Of a stretch of 64,000 nucleotides of DNA, positions 25,871 to 33,588 are shown piece after piece (position 1 is the stretch's first letter; each line of letters begins with the position of its first letter). The stretch is from Crocosphaera chwakensis CCY0110 (GTDB lineage: Bacteria > Cyanobacteriota > Cyanobacteriia > Cyanobacteriales > Microcystaceae): assembly GCF_000169335.1 (NCBI RefSeq), contig NZ_AAXW01000002.1:124001-188000 (forward strand). The letters are read 5' to 3'. The notes under the pieces are model-generated. The model did not search any database. It was not told where the DNA came from and worked only from the letters and a program-made list of their open reading frames with translations. The position numbers and the translations under genes were made by a program.

Positions 25871-26776
25871 ATGAAAATTGCCATCTTGTCTCAAGATGCG
25901 TCCTTATACTCAACAAGACGACTCAAAGAAGCAGGAGAAGAATTAGGACATGAAATGCGTGTCATTAACTATCTTCGCTGTTATATGAATATTACCTCCC
26001 ATAAACCTGAAGTTTACTACAACGGTAAACCCCTAGAAAGTTTTGATGCAGTTATTCCCCGTATTGCTGCGTCTAAAACCTTTTACGGTACCGCAGTGGT
26101 TCGTCAATTTGAAGTGATGGGTGTGTTTAGTGCTAATGAATCACAAGCCATTTCCCGTTCCCGTGATAAACTGCGCTGCTTACAAATTTTAGCAAGGGAT
26201 GGCATCGGTTTACCCGTCACAGGTTTTGCCCATGCAACCCAAGATATTGACGGGTTACTAGACTTTGTCGGTGGTGCGCCGGTGGTCATTAAACTCCTAG
26301 AAGGAACCCAAGGAATAGGGGTGGTTCTTGCAGATACCAAGAACGCAGCAAAATCAGTGATAGAAGCGTTCCGTCAGTTAGATGCGAACATTTTGGTACA
26401 AGAGTTTATCAAAGAGGCTGCAGGGGTAGATTTACGCTGTTTCGTTGTTGGGGGTAAAGTGGTTGCGGCCATGAAACGCAAAGGAGCAGAAGGAGATTTT
26501 AGATCTAACCTTCATCGAGGTGGAAAAGCAGATATGGTTAAATTGACTCCAGAAGAACGAACCACCGCCGTTAGGGCTGCAAAATCTATGGGGTTAAAAG
26601 TCGCAGGGGTGGATATGTTACGGTCTAATCATGGCCCGGTGGTAATGGAGGTTAATTCTTCCCCTGGAATAGAAGGGATTGAAAAAGCATCCGGAATTGA
26701 TGTGGCCAAGAAAATTATTGAATTTTTAGCCAAAAATGCTCCTTCTGGGAGTACCCGCGATCGCATTCAGTTTTAG
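25871..26776 (+). CDS. rimK: RimK-family ATP-grasp alpha-L-glutamate ligase
   Basis: 301 aa from the ATG at 25871, which has GAGG upstream and begins the conserved MKIAILSQ; a frame opening at 25850 is less likely. ATP-grasp features are KLLEGTQGIGVVLAD, ILVQEFIKEAAGVDLRCFVVGG and VMEVNSSPGIEGIEKASG. RimK enzymes add glutamate residues to a protein such as ribosomal protein S6, or to small substrates. The next gene, 99 bases on, encodes an aspartoacylase-like hydrolase, a pairing seen with RimK in several bacteria, so the pair may attach and remove an acyl-amino group on the same substrate. Confidence 0.88.
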   Translation: MKIAILSQDASLYSTRRLKEAGEELGHEMRVINYLRCYMNITSHKPEVYYNGKPLESFDAVIPRIAASKTFYGTAVVRQFEVMGVFSANESQAISRSRDKLRCLQILARDGIGLPVTGFAHATQDIDGLLDFVGGAPVVIKLLEGTQGIGVVLADTKNAAKSVIEAFRQLDANILVQEFIKEAAGVDLRCFVVGGKVVAAMKRKGAEGDFRSNLHRGGKADMVKLTPEERTTAVRAAKSMGLKVAGVDMLRSNHGPVVMEVNSSPGIEGIEKASGIDVAKKIIEFLAKNAPSGSTRDRIQF

Positions 26777-26875
26777 TCTAGGGATGATAGGGTAACAGGT
26801 AGATCAAAAGTGACCAATTACCAAGGCTATTGCCTGTTGCCTTTTCCCTGCTTAAAATCCAATGCTTAACGAATT

Positions 26876-27841
26876 ATGACCAACCAAACCTTAGAAATTG
26901 GTGGAATGGCGATCGCCCCTGGCCAAAGACAACGTTTAGAGATTCCTGTGGCTCAACTACCCACCAGAACCACTATTTCTTTGCCTGTGGTTGTTATCAA
27001 TGGTCAATATCAAGGCCCTGTATTGTGGTTAAGTGCAGCCATTCATGGGGATGAAATTAATGGAGTCGAAATTATTCGGCAGATTTTAAGCAAAATTAAG
27101 GCTAAGTATCTATATGGAGCCATTATTGCTGTTCCTGTGGTTAATGTCTTCGGATTTATTGAACAGTCCCGTTATTTGCCTGATCGCCGTGACTTAAACC
27201 GTTCTTTTCCAGGTTCTCCGCAAGGATCATTGGCTTCGCGTTTGGCTCATTTATTTATGACAGAAATTGTCAACCATAGCACCCACGGCATTGATTTACA
27301 CACAGCAGCCCAACCCAGGATTAATTTACCTCAAATTCGAGCAAATTTACAGGATAAGGAGACCTATCAATGCGCTCAAGCGTTTGGCGCACCTTTGATG
27401 ATTCATGCTACTACTCGTGACGGTTCCCTACGCCAAGCCGCCAGTAAAAAAGGCATTCCTGTGTTGTTATACGAAGCAGGGGAAGCTTGTCGTTTTGATG
27501 CCAAAGGGATTGAGATCGGAGTTAGAGGGATTTTACAAGTCATGGATCGCTTGGAAATGTACACCCATGCTTTGACAGAGGATTTGCCTTCTCCCCCTCC
27601 TTCCCTAGAAATTGAGAAAACAAAATGGATCAGAGCATCTCGTGGGGGATTATTGCATTTAGAAGTCAATTTAGGGGATAAAATCGAAAAAAAACAACTT
27701 TTAGGCATAATTACTGACGCATTTGGCGAAACGTTAGCAAAAATCCGTTCTCCTGATCACGGTGTTGTTATTGGCCAAGTGCAAAATCCTTTAGTCAATC
27801 AGGGGGATGCAGTAGTCCACCTCGCTTTAATTAAGGGTTAA
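26876..27841 (+). CDS. Succinylglutamate desuccinylase/aspartoacylase-family zinc hydrolase
   Basis: A 321-aa M14-like metal hydrolase. The first zinc motif is in SAAIHGDEINGVEI (His and Glu). The third ligand is probably the His in GIDLHTAAQ. The DRRDLNRSFPG substrate-binding block is also present. The C-terminal 80 residues contain a biotinyl/barrel-like segment (RASRGGLLHLEVNLGDKIEKKQLLG). Members cleave N-acyl amino acids. Position next to rimK suggests a shared substrate, but none is identified. Confidence 0.85.
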   Translation: MTNQTLEIGGMAIAPGQRQRLEIPVAQLPTRTTISLPVVVINGQYQGPVLWLSAAIHGDEINGVEIIRQILSKIKAKYLYGAIIAVPVVNVFGFIEQSRYLPDRRDLNRSFPGSPQGSLASRLAHLFMTEIVNHSTHGIDLHTAAQPRINLPQIRANLQDKETYQCAQAFGAPLMIHATTRDGSLRQAASKKGIPVLLYEAGEACRFDAKGIEIGVRGILQVMDRLEMYTHALTEDLPSPPPSLEIEKTKWIRASRGGLLHLEVNLGDKIEKKQLLGIITDAFGETLAKIRSPDHGVVIGQVQNPLVNQGDAVVHLALIKG

Positions 27842-27889
27842 TATCCTTAAAATTTCTTCACTTCTGGTAGTCTCTATACATTTCCAAAA

Positions 27890-28057
27890 TTATTCACCAA
27901 ACAACCAACTAAACAGTAGTAAAACCATGATTAAAAGAATTAAATGCCCAAAAGAGCCTAAACTGGTGAAGAAGTGAATCGGAAAAATAACCAGTGTATT
28001 CGCTGCAAGCCAACTGATCACAAAAAAAAATAAAACCGCGATGATCAGAAACATCAT
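27890..28057 (-). CDS. Small two-helix membrane protein (55 aa)
   Basis: The frame starts MMFLIIAVLFFFVISWLAAN and contains a central IFPIHFFTSLGSFG turn and a second helix HLILLIMVLLLFSWLFGE. The RBS AGAGAGGG lies directly upstream of the ATG at 28057. It is convergent with the aspartoacylase-like gene and lies upstream of, and divergent from, the phycocyanin operon. No family recognised; two strongly hydrophobic spans predict a membrane location. Confidence 0.55.
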   Translation of the reverse strand: MMFLIIAVLFFFVISWLAANTLVIFPIHFFTSLGSFGHLILLIMVLLLFSWLFGE

Positions 28058-28391
28058 CCCTCTCTAGTTCAGTAATATAAAGGTTTTAAGACAATTGCTT
28101 AACATTACTTTACAAAAAAACAGCATTTTTTTTAATAATATGTAATAAATAATGACACAAAGGCATTGTATAAAATTAACTTGAAGGGGACACAAGTAGA
28201 GATGAAGGTCATCTTGAAAACCTCTGATAATTCTGAGACGACTATCTAGTTTTCTCAGGTTTCTTAAGAAAACTTTTGTAAAGAACTTAGGAAACCGCAG
28301 CCATTGTGACCTGTATTTACAGCACAATAGATGATGGAAGTCCTGAGTTCTAACCAACTCAACTTATTAAGTCAAGTAGGAGATTAATTCA
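28058..28391 (+). promoter_or_regulatory. Leader and promoter region of the phycocyanin operon
   Basis: 334 bases without a gene lie between the small membrane protein and cpcB. The DNA is AT-rich near 28,080-28,160 and more mixed near 28,240-28,370, where a long 5' leader of cpcB is likely. The RBS (TAGGAG) lies 12 bases before the cpcB start. I cannot place the transcription start from sequence alone. Confidence 0.4.
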
Positions 28392-28910
28392 ATGTTTGAC
28401 GCATTTACCAGAGTTGTTTCTCAAGCTGATGCCCGTGGTGAGTTCTTATCCACCTCCCAGCTTGATGCTCTGAGCCAAATGGTAGCCGAAAGCAACAAGC
28501 GCATGGATTCCGTTAACCGCATCACCAGTAACCAATCCACCATTGTTACCAATGCTGCTCGTGCTTTATTTGCTGAGCAACCCCAATTGATCAATCCCGG
28601 TGGAAACGCTTACACCAGTCGTCGTATGGCTGCTTGCTTACGGGACATGGAAATCATCCTACGCTACGTTACCTACGCCACCTTCAGTGGAGACGGCAGT
28701 GTATTAGAAGATCGTTGCTTAAATGGTCTTCGTGAAACCTACGTTGCATTAGGTGTTCCTGGTGCTTCCGTTGCTAACGGCGTTCAAAAAATGAAAGAAG
28801 CAGCTCTCGAAATCGTTAACGATCGCAACAATATCACCCAAGGAGATTGTAGTGCTATCGTATCCGAAATCTCTGGATACTTTGATAAAGCTGCTGCAGC
28901 TGTTGCTTAA
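28392..28910 (+). CDS. cpcB: C-phycocyanin beta subunit
   Basis: A 172-aa phycobiliprotein of the phycobilisome rods. Both phycocyanobilin sites are present: Cys82 (MAACLRDMEI) and Cys153 (TQGDCSAI). Asn72, the usual methylated asparagine, is in PGGNAYTS. The start MFDAFTRVVSQADARGEFLS is typical of CpcB. First gene of the rod operon, followed by cpcA after 95 bases. Rich codon usage (many GCT, GGT, AAC) differs from the AT-biased neighbours and fits very high expression. Confidence 0.98.
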   Translation: MFDAFTRVVSQADARGEFLSTSQLDALSQMVAESNKRMDSVNRITSNQSTIVTNAARALFAEQPQLINPGGNAYTSRRMAACLRDMEIILRYVTYATFSGDGSVLEDRCLNGLRETYVALGVPGASVANGVQKMKEAALEIVNDRNNITQGDCSAIVSEISGYFDKAAAAVA

Positions 28911-29005
28911 TAGAAACCCTTAAGTGGTCAATAAGCAATTTCGTACACGATTTCAACACCGTATTCTAGGAAAACTTAGCAAAACAATCGGGAGATACAA
29001 AAACC

Positions 29006-29494
29006 ATGAAAACCCCTTTGACTGAAGCCGTCGCAGCTGCTGATTCCCAAGGACGTTTCTTAAGCAGCACCGAAATCCAAGTTGCTTTTGGACGTTTCAA
29101 GCAAGCTTCTGCTAGCTTAGAAGCTGCTAAAGCTTTAACCAGCAAATCAGACTCCTTAATCAGTGGTGCTGCTAACGCAGTTTATCAGAAGTTCCCTTAC
29201 ACAACTCAAATGCAAGGGCCTAACTTCGCTGCTGACCAACGTGGTAAAGACAAGTGTGCTCGTGACATCGGTTATTACCTCCGCATGGTTACTTATTGTT
29301 TAGTAGCTGGTGGAACCGGTCCTATGGATGAGTACCTCATCGCTGGTATCGATGAAATTAACCGTACCTTCGACTTATCCCCTAGCTGGTATGTTGAAGC
29401 TCTTAAGCACATCAAAGCTAACCACGGTTTAAGTGGAGATCCTGCTGTAGAAGCCAACTCCTACATTGATTATGCAATCAACGCACTAAGCTAG
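29006..29494 (+). CDS. cpcA: C-phycocyanin alpha subunit
   Basis: A 162-aa partner of CpcB; alpha/beta monomers assemble into the rod hexamers. The single chromophore site is Cys84 (GKDKCARDIGY). The start MKTPLTEAVAAADSQGRFLS is typical. The RBS (GGGAGA) is 11 bases upstream. Codon use is as highly biased as in cpcB. The chromophore on this subunit is attached by the CpcE/CpcF lyase, and CpcE is encoded later in the operon. Confidence 0.98.
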   Translation: MKTPLTEAVAAADSQGRFLSSTEIQVAFGRFKQASASLEAAKALTSKSDSLISGAANAVYQKFPYTTQMQGPNFAADQRGKDKCARDIGYYLRMVTYCLVAGGTGPMDEYLIAGIDEINRTFDLSPSWYVEALKHIKANHGLSGDPAVEANSYIDYAINALS

Positions 29495-29513
29495 TCATCT
29501 AGAAAGTGCTAAT

Positions 29514-29575
29514 GACCTGGAAAAGCGGGAGGTTGTTGGCTAATCACAGTTAGCAATCCTCTGTTTTTCCAGGTC
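29514..29575 (+). terminator. Large stem-loop attenuator between cpcA and the linker genes
   Basis: GACCTGGAAAA (29514-29524) pairs perfectly with TTTTCCAGGTC (29565-29575). An inner imperfect stem (GGTTGTTGGCTAA with TTAGCAATCC) makes a long rod. It lies between cpcA and the first linker gene, where it can lower linker expression relative to the subunits or protect the cpcBA message. A TTGTTGT tail gives partial termination. Confidence 0.75.
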
Positions 29576-29618
29576 TTGTTGTATCTAATTTGCCATGAGC
29601 ATTATTAGGAGGTTAAAA

Positions 29619-30440
29619 ATGACCAGTTTAACAGCAGCGCAACGGTTAGGTTTTGAACCCTTTGTAAATATAGCTCCTGTGGAGTTACGGGGAAATTGGA
29701 CAGATGAGCAGGCAGAAATTGCCATTCGTGCTGCTTATCGTCAGGTACTCGGTAACGATCATCTGATGTCTTGCGAGCGACTCCTGAGCGCAGAATCTTT
29801 ACTAAGAAATGGTGCCATTTCCGTTAAAGATTTTGTCAGAGCGATCGCTCTTTCTGATCTATACCGCGATAAATTTTTCCATAGCAATCCCCAAAATCGC
29901 TTTATCGAACTCAATTATAAACATCTATTAGGTAGGGTACCCTACGATCAATCTGAAATCGCCTATCACAGCGATCTATATCATCAAGAGGGATACGAAG
30001 CAGAAATTAATTCTTATATCGACTCTCTTGAATATCAAGAAAACTTTGGTGATGGGATCGTACCTTATTGTCGAGGGTTTTCAAGTCAACGCAATCAAAA
30101 AACCGTTGGCTTTAGTCGTACCTTTCAACTCTATCGAGGATACGCCAACAGCGATCGCGCTCAAGGCAATAGTCATCAAGGGAAATTGATTCGAGAAGTC
30201 GCCCGCAACAGTGCTTCCCCTGTATACATCGGTGAGACAGCAGAAGTATTATGCGGTGTGTCTGGTGGAAACCGTGACCAAGTTTATCGCCTGAGAGTGG
30301 TACAAAAAGCAGTCAACAGGACAAAAACCCAACTACGACGTAGTTGTCGAGAATATTTAGTTCCTTACGAACAGCTATCCAACAAACTACAGCAAATCAA
30401 CCGTCAAGGTGGCAAGGTAATCGATATTACCCCTGCTTAA
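29619..30440 (+). CDS. cpcC: Phycobilisome rod linker polypeptide (CpcC-type, first copy)
   Basis: 273 aa from the ATG at 29619, which follows AGGAGG; the frame opening at 29595 is not used. The N-terminal rod-linker domain spans residues about 15-180 (AIRAAYRQVLGNDHL, ELNYKHLLGRVPYDQSEI, EYQENFG). The C-terminal CpcD-like domain spans about 215-272 (VYRLRVVQK... GGKVIDITPA). Linkers set the order of phycocyanin hexamers in the rods. The second copy follows after 103 bases. Compared with that copy, its middle insert is shorter and its C-terminal domain more basic. Confidence 0.92.
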   Translation: MTSLTAAQRLGFEPFVNIAPVELRGNWTDEQAEIAIRAAYRQVLGNDHLMSCERLLSAESLLRNGAISVKDFVRAIALSDLYRDKFFHSNPQNRFIELNYKHLLGRVPYDQSEIAYHSDLYHQEGYEAEINSYIDSLEYQENFGDGIVPYCRGFSSQRNQKTVGFSRTFQLYRGYANSDRAQGNSHQGKLIREVARNSASPVYIGETAEVLCGVSGGNRDQVYRLRVVQKAVNRTKTQLRRSCREYLVPYEQLSNKLQQINRQGGKVIDITPA

Positions 30441-30543
30441 AGTATGCTGATAGAGAACGATAAGGGTTGATATGAAGTTAACCCTTGTCCTCAATGTCCC
30501 TATATCAAAATCAATGGTAAATCAGAGAAAGGAGAACTAAAAT

Positions 30544-31431
30544 ATGCCAGTGACAACAGCAGCTTCTCGTCTTGGGACATCTGCTTTTGAGGAAACCTCT
30601 CCAGTAGAACTCCGTCCCGACTGGAGAAAAGAAGATGCTCAAGGGGTCATTCGTGCAGTCTATCGCCAAATTTTTGGTAATGACTACATCATGAAGTCCC
30701 AACGTCTCAGCAGCGCAGAATCATTACTTTGTAATGGTTCTATCAGTGTCAGAGAGTTTGTGCGTGCTGTAGCCAAATCAGAACTTTATAAAGAGAAGTT
30801 CTTCTACAACAATTTCCAAACTCGTACTATAGAACTCAATTATAAGCATTTCTTAGGACGCGCTCCCTACGACGAAGCTGAGTTCGCTTATCACCTTGAT
30901 TTATATCAAACCGAAGGATTTGATGCTGATATCGATTCTTACATCGACTCAGCAGAATATCAAGAAAACTTTGGGGAAAATATCGTTCCTTATTATCGAG
31001 GATTCAATAACCAAACCGGACAAAAAACCGTTGGTTTTACACGGATGTTCCGTCTTTATCGTGGCTATGCCAATAGCGATCGCTCTCAATTAGAAGGTCG
31101 TACCGTTCGTTTAGCCACCGAATTAGGACAAAATGGCTCTTCTTCTGTCGTTGGACCTTCTGGTGCTAACAACGGTTGGGCTTATCGTCCCTCAAAAGAT
31201 GGTGCTATCCCCAACCAACAAGTCTTTGGTGGAACTCTCGCCTTTGGCAATGAGGACAACAGAACCTATCGCGTTGAAATTTCCGGTATTGGCGCAGGGG
31301 GAGCAAGAAATTATCCCAGTGTTCGTCGTAGTAGCCGTGCGTTGATCGTTCCTTACAAAGAATTATCAGCAACCCTACAACGCATTAGCCGTTCTGGTGG
31401 TAAAGTAGCGAGTATTACTCCTGCTGACTAG
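30544..31431 (+). CDS. cpcC: Phycobilisome rod linker polypeptide (CpcC-type, second copy)
   Basis: A 295-aa linker with the same two-domain layout: rod-linker domain about residues 15-180 (AVYRQIFGNDYIM, LNYKHFLGRAPYDEAEF, PYYRGFNNQ) and CpcD-like domain about 235-293 (YRVEISGIG... GGKVASITPAD). It is longer than the upstream copy by an insert rich in Gly, Ser and Asn between the domains. RBS AAAGGAG upstream. The two copies probably serve different hexamer positions in the rod. A hairpin follows at 31434-31460. Confidence 0.93.
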   Translation: MPVTTAASRLGTSAFEETSPVELRPDWRKEDAQGVIRAVYRQIFGNDYIMKSQRLSSAESLLCNGSISVREFVRAVAKSELYKEKFFYNNFQTRTIELNYKHFLGRAPYDEAEFAYHLDLYQTEGFDADIDSYIDSAEYQENFGENIVPYYRGFNNQTGQKTVGFTRMFRLYRGYANSDRSQLEGRTVRLATELGQNGSSSVVGPSGANNGWAYRPSKDGAIPNQQVFGGTLAFGNEDNRTYRVEISGIGAGGARNYPSVRRSSRALIVPYKELSATLQRISRSGGKVASITPAD

Positions 31432-31433
31432 AA

Positions 31434-31460
31434 ACGAGAAGTTTTTTAGTAACTTTTCGT
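31434..31460 (+). terminator. Hairpin between the second linker gene and cpcD
   Basis: ACGAGAAGTT (31434-31443) and AACTTTTCGT (31451-31460) pair over 10 positions with one G-T wobble. It is located just after the linker stop codon. With no clear T tail it probably acts as a 3' stabiliser or weak attenuator within the operon. Confidence 0.5.
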
Positions 31461-31511
31461 GGTATAACTTGATCCAAAATGAGTCAATAATCGTTTAGGA
31501 AATTCTTTATC

Positions 31512-31772
31512 ATGTTAGGTCAATCAGCATTAGTGGGATCATCCAGTAACCCCTCTGCCAGTCGTGTCTTCGTTTATGAAGTAACTGGCCTTCGTCAGAA
31601 TGACACCAACGATAAAAATAGTTATCCTGTACGTCGCAGTGGTAGCGTTTTTATTAAAGTGCCTTACGCTCGCATGAACGAAGAAATGCAGCGTATTACT
31701 CGTATGGGTGGCACCATCGTGAATATTTCAGCATCTGGTGAGTCATCGGATGAATCATCCAGCGAATCATAA
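31512..31772 (+). CDS. cpcD: Phycobilisome small rod-capping linker CpcD
   Basis: An 86-aa linker that caps the distal end of the phycocyanin rod. The CpcD domain is readable as RVFVYEVTGLRQ, SGSVFIKVPYARMNEEMQRI and GGTIVNIS, homologous to the C-terminal ends of both larger linkers. The last residues are a Ser/Glu/Asp-rich tail (GESSDESSSES). cpcE starts eight bases after its stop, indicating tight coupling. Confidence 0.95.
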   Translation: MLGQSALVGSSSNPSASRVFVYEVTGLRQNDTNDKNSYPVRRSGSVFIKVPYARMNEEMQRITRMGGTIVNISASGESSDESSSES

Positions 31773-31780
31773 ACCTTGTA

Positions 31781-32638
31781 ATGGTGAATCATTCTCACGA
31801 TGATAGAATGGCGGGATTGTCGGTAGGTCAAGGATCTGCTGATGATCCCGCCTATACTATTGAACAAGCTTTATCCAATTTACAGCAAACAGAAGATCCC
31901 AGTGCGCGGTATTATGCAGCTTGGTGGATCGGACGGTTTCGAGTCGATGAACCCACAGCAATAGAAGCATTATTGAAAGCATTAGAAGATGAAAGCGATC
32001 GCTCTCCGGGTGGGGGTTATCCTCTCCGACGTAACGCAGCGAAGGCGTTAGGAAAATTAGGGGAGGTATCAGTGGTTCCAGCATTAATAGATGCGTTAAA
32101 CTGTAGTGATTATTATGTCAGAGAGTCCGCAGCCCAATCTTTAGAAATGTTAGAAGACGAGCGAGCTATTCCAGGATTAATTCAGTTGTTAGAGGGTGGG
32201 GTAGAAGTCGCGAAACAGGTAGAAGGGAAACCCCATCTCAAAGAACCCTACGAGGCGATTTTAGAGGCGTTAGGCACGTTACAGGCGAAAAATGCCATTT
32301 CTTTGATTGAGCCGTTTGTAGAGCATTTCGTGCCAAAGGTGCAATTTGCAGCAGCGAGAGCCTTATATCAATTAACTGAGAATCCTATGTATGGGGAAAG
32401 ATTGGTTAAAGGGTTGCAAGAAAAAACATTACAGGTGCGTCGATCAGCATTAATGGATTTAGGGGCGATCGGTTATTTAGAAGCAGTAGATGCGATCGCT
32501 AAAACATTAGCAGAAAATAGTTTAAAATTAATTGCTCTTAAAGGCATTTTAGAACATCATTTAACTAAGCGATCGCTTACACAAGAATTAGATAATGATC
32601 TTGTTCATTTGATGAATTTAATGGATTCATTGCTTTAA
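31781..32638 (+). CDS. cpcE: Phycocyanin alpha phycocyanobilin lyase subunit CpcE
   Basis: A 285-aa HEAT-repeat protein that, with CpcF, attaches phycocyanobilin to Cys84 of CpcA. It has repeated units such as SARYYAAWWIGRFRVDEPTAIEALLKALED, RRNAAKALGKLGE and YVRESAAQSLEMLEDERAIPGLI (residues about 40-130). It starts eight bases after cpcD. A second possible start (MAGLS) lies 9 codons in. No cpcF is adjacent; a separate HEAT protein lies at 38,618. The stop overlaps the end of a convergent antitoxin gene by four bases. Confidence 0.92.
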   Translation: MVNHSHDDRMAGLSVGQGSADDPAYTIEQALSNLQQTEDPSARYYAAWWIGRFRVDEPTAIEALLKALEDESDRSPGGGYPLRRNAAKALGKLGEVSVVPALIDALNCSDYYVRESAAQSLEMLEDERAIPGLIQLLEGGVEVAKQVEGKPHLKEPYEAILEALGTLQAKNAISLIEPFVEHFVPKVQFAAARALYQLTENPMYGERLVKGLQEKTLQVRRSALMDLGAIGYLEAVDAIAKTLAENSLKLIALKGILEHHLTKRSLTQELDNDLVHLMNLMDSLL

Positions 32639-32901
32639 TTTCTAACTAAATTACTCGTCACATATTCATGTAAAATATCAGAGATTAAAGTTTGGTCGGA
32701 GATACCTTTTTCTTTCGCTTGCGCTTGAATTACTTCTAAATCAAAAGAAGATAACTGTACAGTAACTATTTTTTTCTGATTTAAGGTTGCCTTTGCATAA
32801 GATTGTAATTCGGCAATTCTTTCAGGTGTTGCTACTGAAGACCATTCGTCGTTATTATAGGAAGTGAGGATTTCTTGTTCTTCTTGATTCAAATTAGTCA
32901 T
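32635..32901 (-). CDS. Antitoxin of a BrnT-type toxin-antitoxin pair
   Basis: An 88-aa protein. The C-terminal half VTVQLSSFDLEVIQAQAKEKGISDQTLISDILHEYV looks like a ribbon-helix-helix DNA-binding antitoxin (the last 20 residues as the helix-turn-helix). I start at the ATG at 32901, which has GGAG upstream; a frame opens at 32916 with TTG. It overlaps the last eight bases of the toxin gene, so both are translated from one message. It should neutralise the toxin and repress the pair. Its end overlaps cpcE by four bases on the opposite strand. Confidence 0.75.
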   Translation of the reverse strand: MTNLNQEEQEILTSYNNDEWSSVATPERIAELQSYAKATLNQKKIVTVQLSSFDLEVIQAQAKEKGISDQTLISDILHEYVTSNLVRN

Positions 32902-33178
32902 TATTGGTTTCTCCAATATACTGTTTAGTTGCTTTCCTAGAAGGAATAATGGTTTTTAAAAAGAGTTCAGAGGGGGAATTCACATAAGGAACGAGATAGG
33001 CATAATTATTAATACAAACAATCATCATTCGTTGATTATAATACTTTTTCTGATTAGGATGTTCTAAATCATCTAAGATATCACCTTTTTGTATTGATGC
33101 TAACACCATTTCAAAAGTTATACCTCGTTCTTGTCTTAATTTCTCATTTTTTTCTTGACTCCATCGAATAGTAGTCAT
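32894..33178 (-). CDS. BrnT-type toxin (probable ribonuclease)
   Basis: A 94-aa protein with the BrnT-type start IRWSQEKNEKLRQERGITFEMVLASI, GDILDDLEHPNQ and a C-terminal basic LKTIIPSRKATKQYI. BrnT toxins have a RelE-like fold and cut RNA to inhibit translation. The toxin gene comes first and the antitoxin second, the usual order in BrnTA loci. The unit is probably monocistronic and converges on the cpc operon. The call is by pattern. Confidence 0.7.
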   Translation of the reverse strand: MTTIRWSQEKNEKLRQERGITFEMVLASIQKGDILDDLEHPNQKKYYNQRMMIVCINNYAYLVPYVNSPSELFLKTIIPSRKATKQYIGETNND

Positions 33179-33277
33179 TATTTCTTACCAAGACTGATAA
33201 ATTAAGCGATCGTTTTGTTATTTTATCTTTAACTAATTATTCATACTTTAAAGTCACTTGATGTATTTTTATCAACT

Positions 33278-33460
33278 ATGGGACGTATAAGAGAAAAAAA
33301 ATGCGATCGCTGTCATATCTCCTCAAAATTATTATACCGAGTACAGATTGATTCCTCGCAGCAGTGGAGGTTTATGTGTCCAAACTGTTGGCAACAAGTG
33401 AATGAGAATAATCCCCATTACGTCTATGGTGGAACCTGGAAAGCTCGAAAACGCCATTGA
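33278..33460 (+). CDS. Small zinc-finger-like protein
   Basis: A 60-aa basic protein with two CxxC pairs (KKCDRCHISS and FMCPNCWQQV) separated by about 25 residues, suggesting one zinc site. The C-terminus (GGTWKARKRH) is positively charged. Widespread in cyanobacteria as far as I recall, function unknown. It starts with ATG and lies alone 100 bases downstream of the divergent toxin gene. Confidence 0.55.
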   Translation: MGRIREKKCDRCHISSKLLYRVQIDSSQQWRFMCPNCWQQVNENNPHYVYGGTWKARKRH

Positions 33461-33519
33461 TACCTGATACCCTAACACCGTCTTTTATAGCAATACAAAA
33501 ATTAGTTAGGATATTAGTG

Positions 33520-33542
33520 TAAGGTGGGCAATGCCCACCCTA
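33520..33542. repeat. Dispersed palindromic repeat, copy 1 (AGGTGGGCAATGCCCACC)
   Basis: GGTGGGCAATGCCCACC with flanking TAA and CTA. Near-identical copies occur at 40956-40977 and 42154-42183, and a shorter variant at 45042-45060. This copy lies just before the M3 peptidase and has no T tail. Confidence 0.7.
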
Positions 33543-33588
33543 CAATATTTCGTTATTGTATCAAAATTTGATTTATTATCACTCGCTT

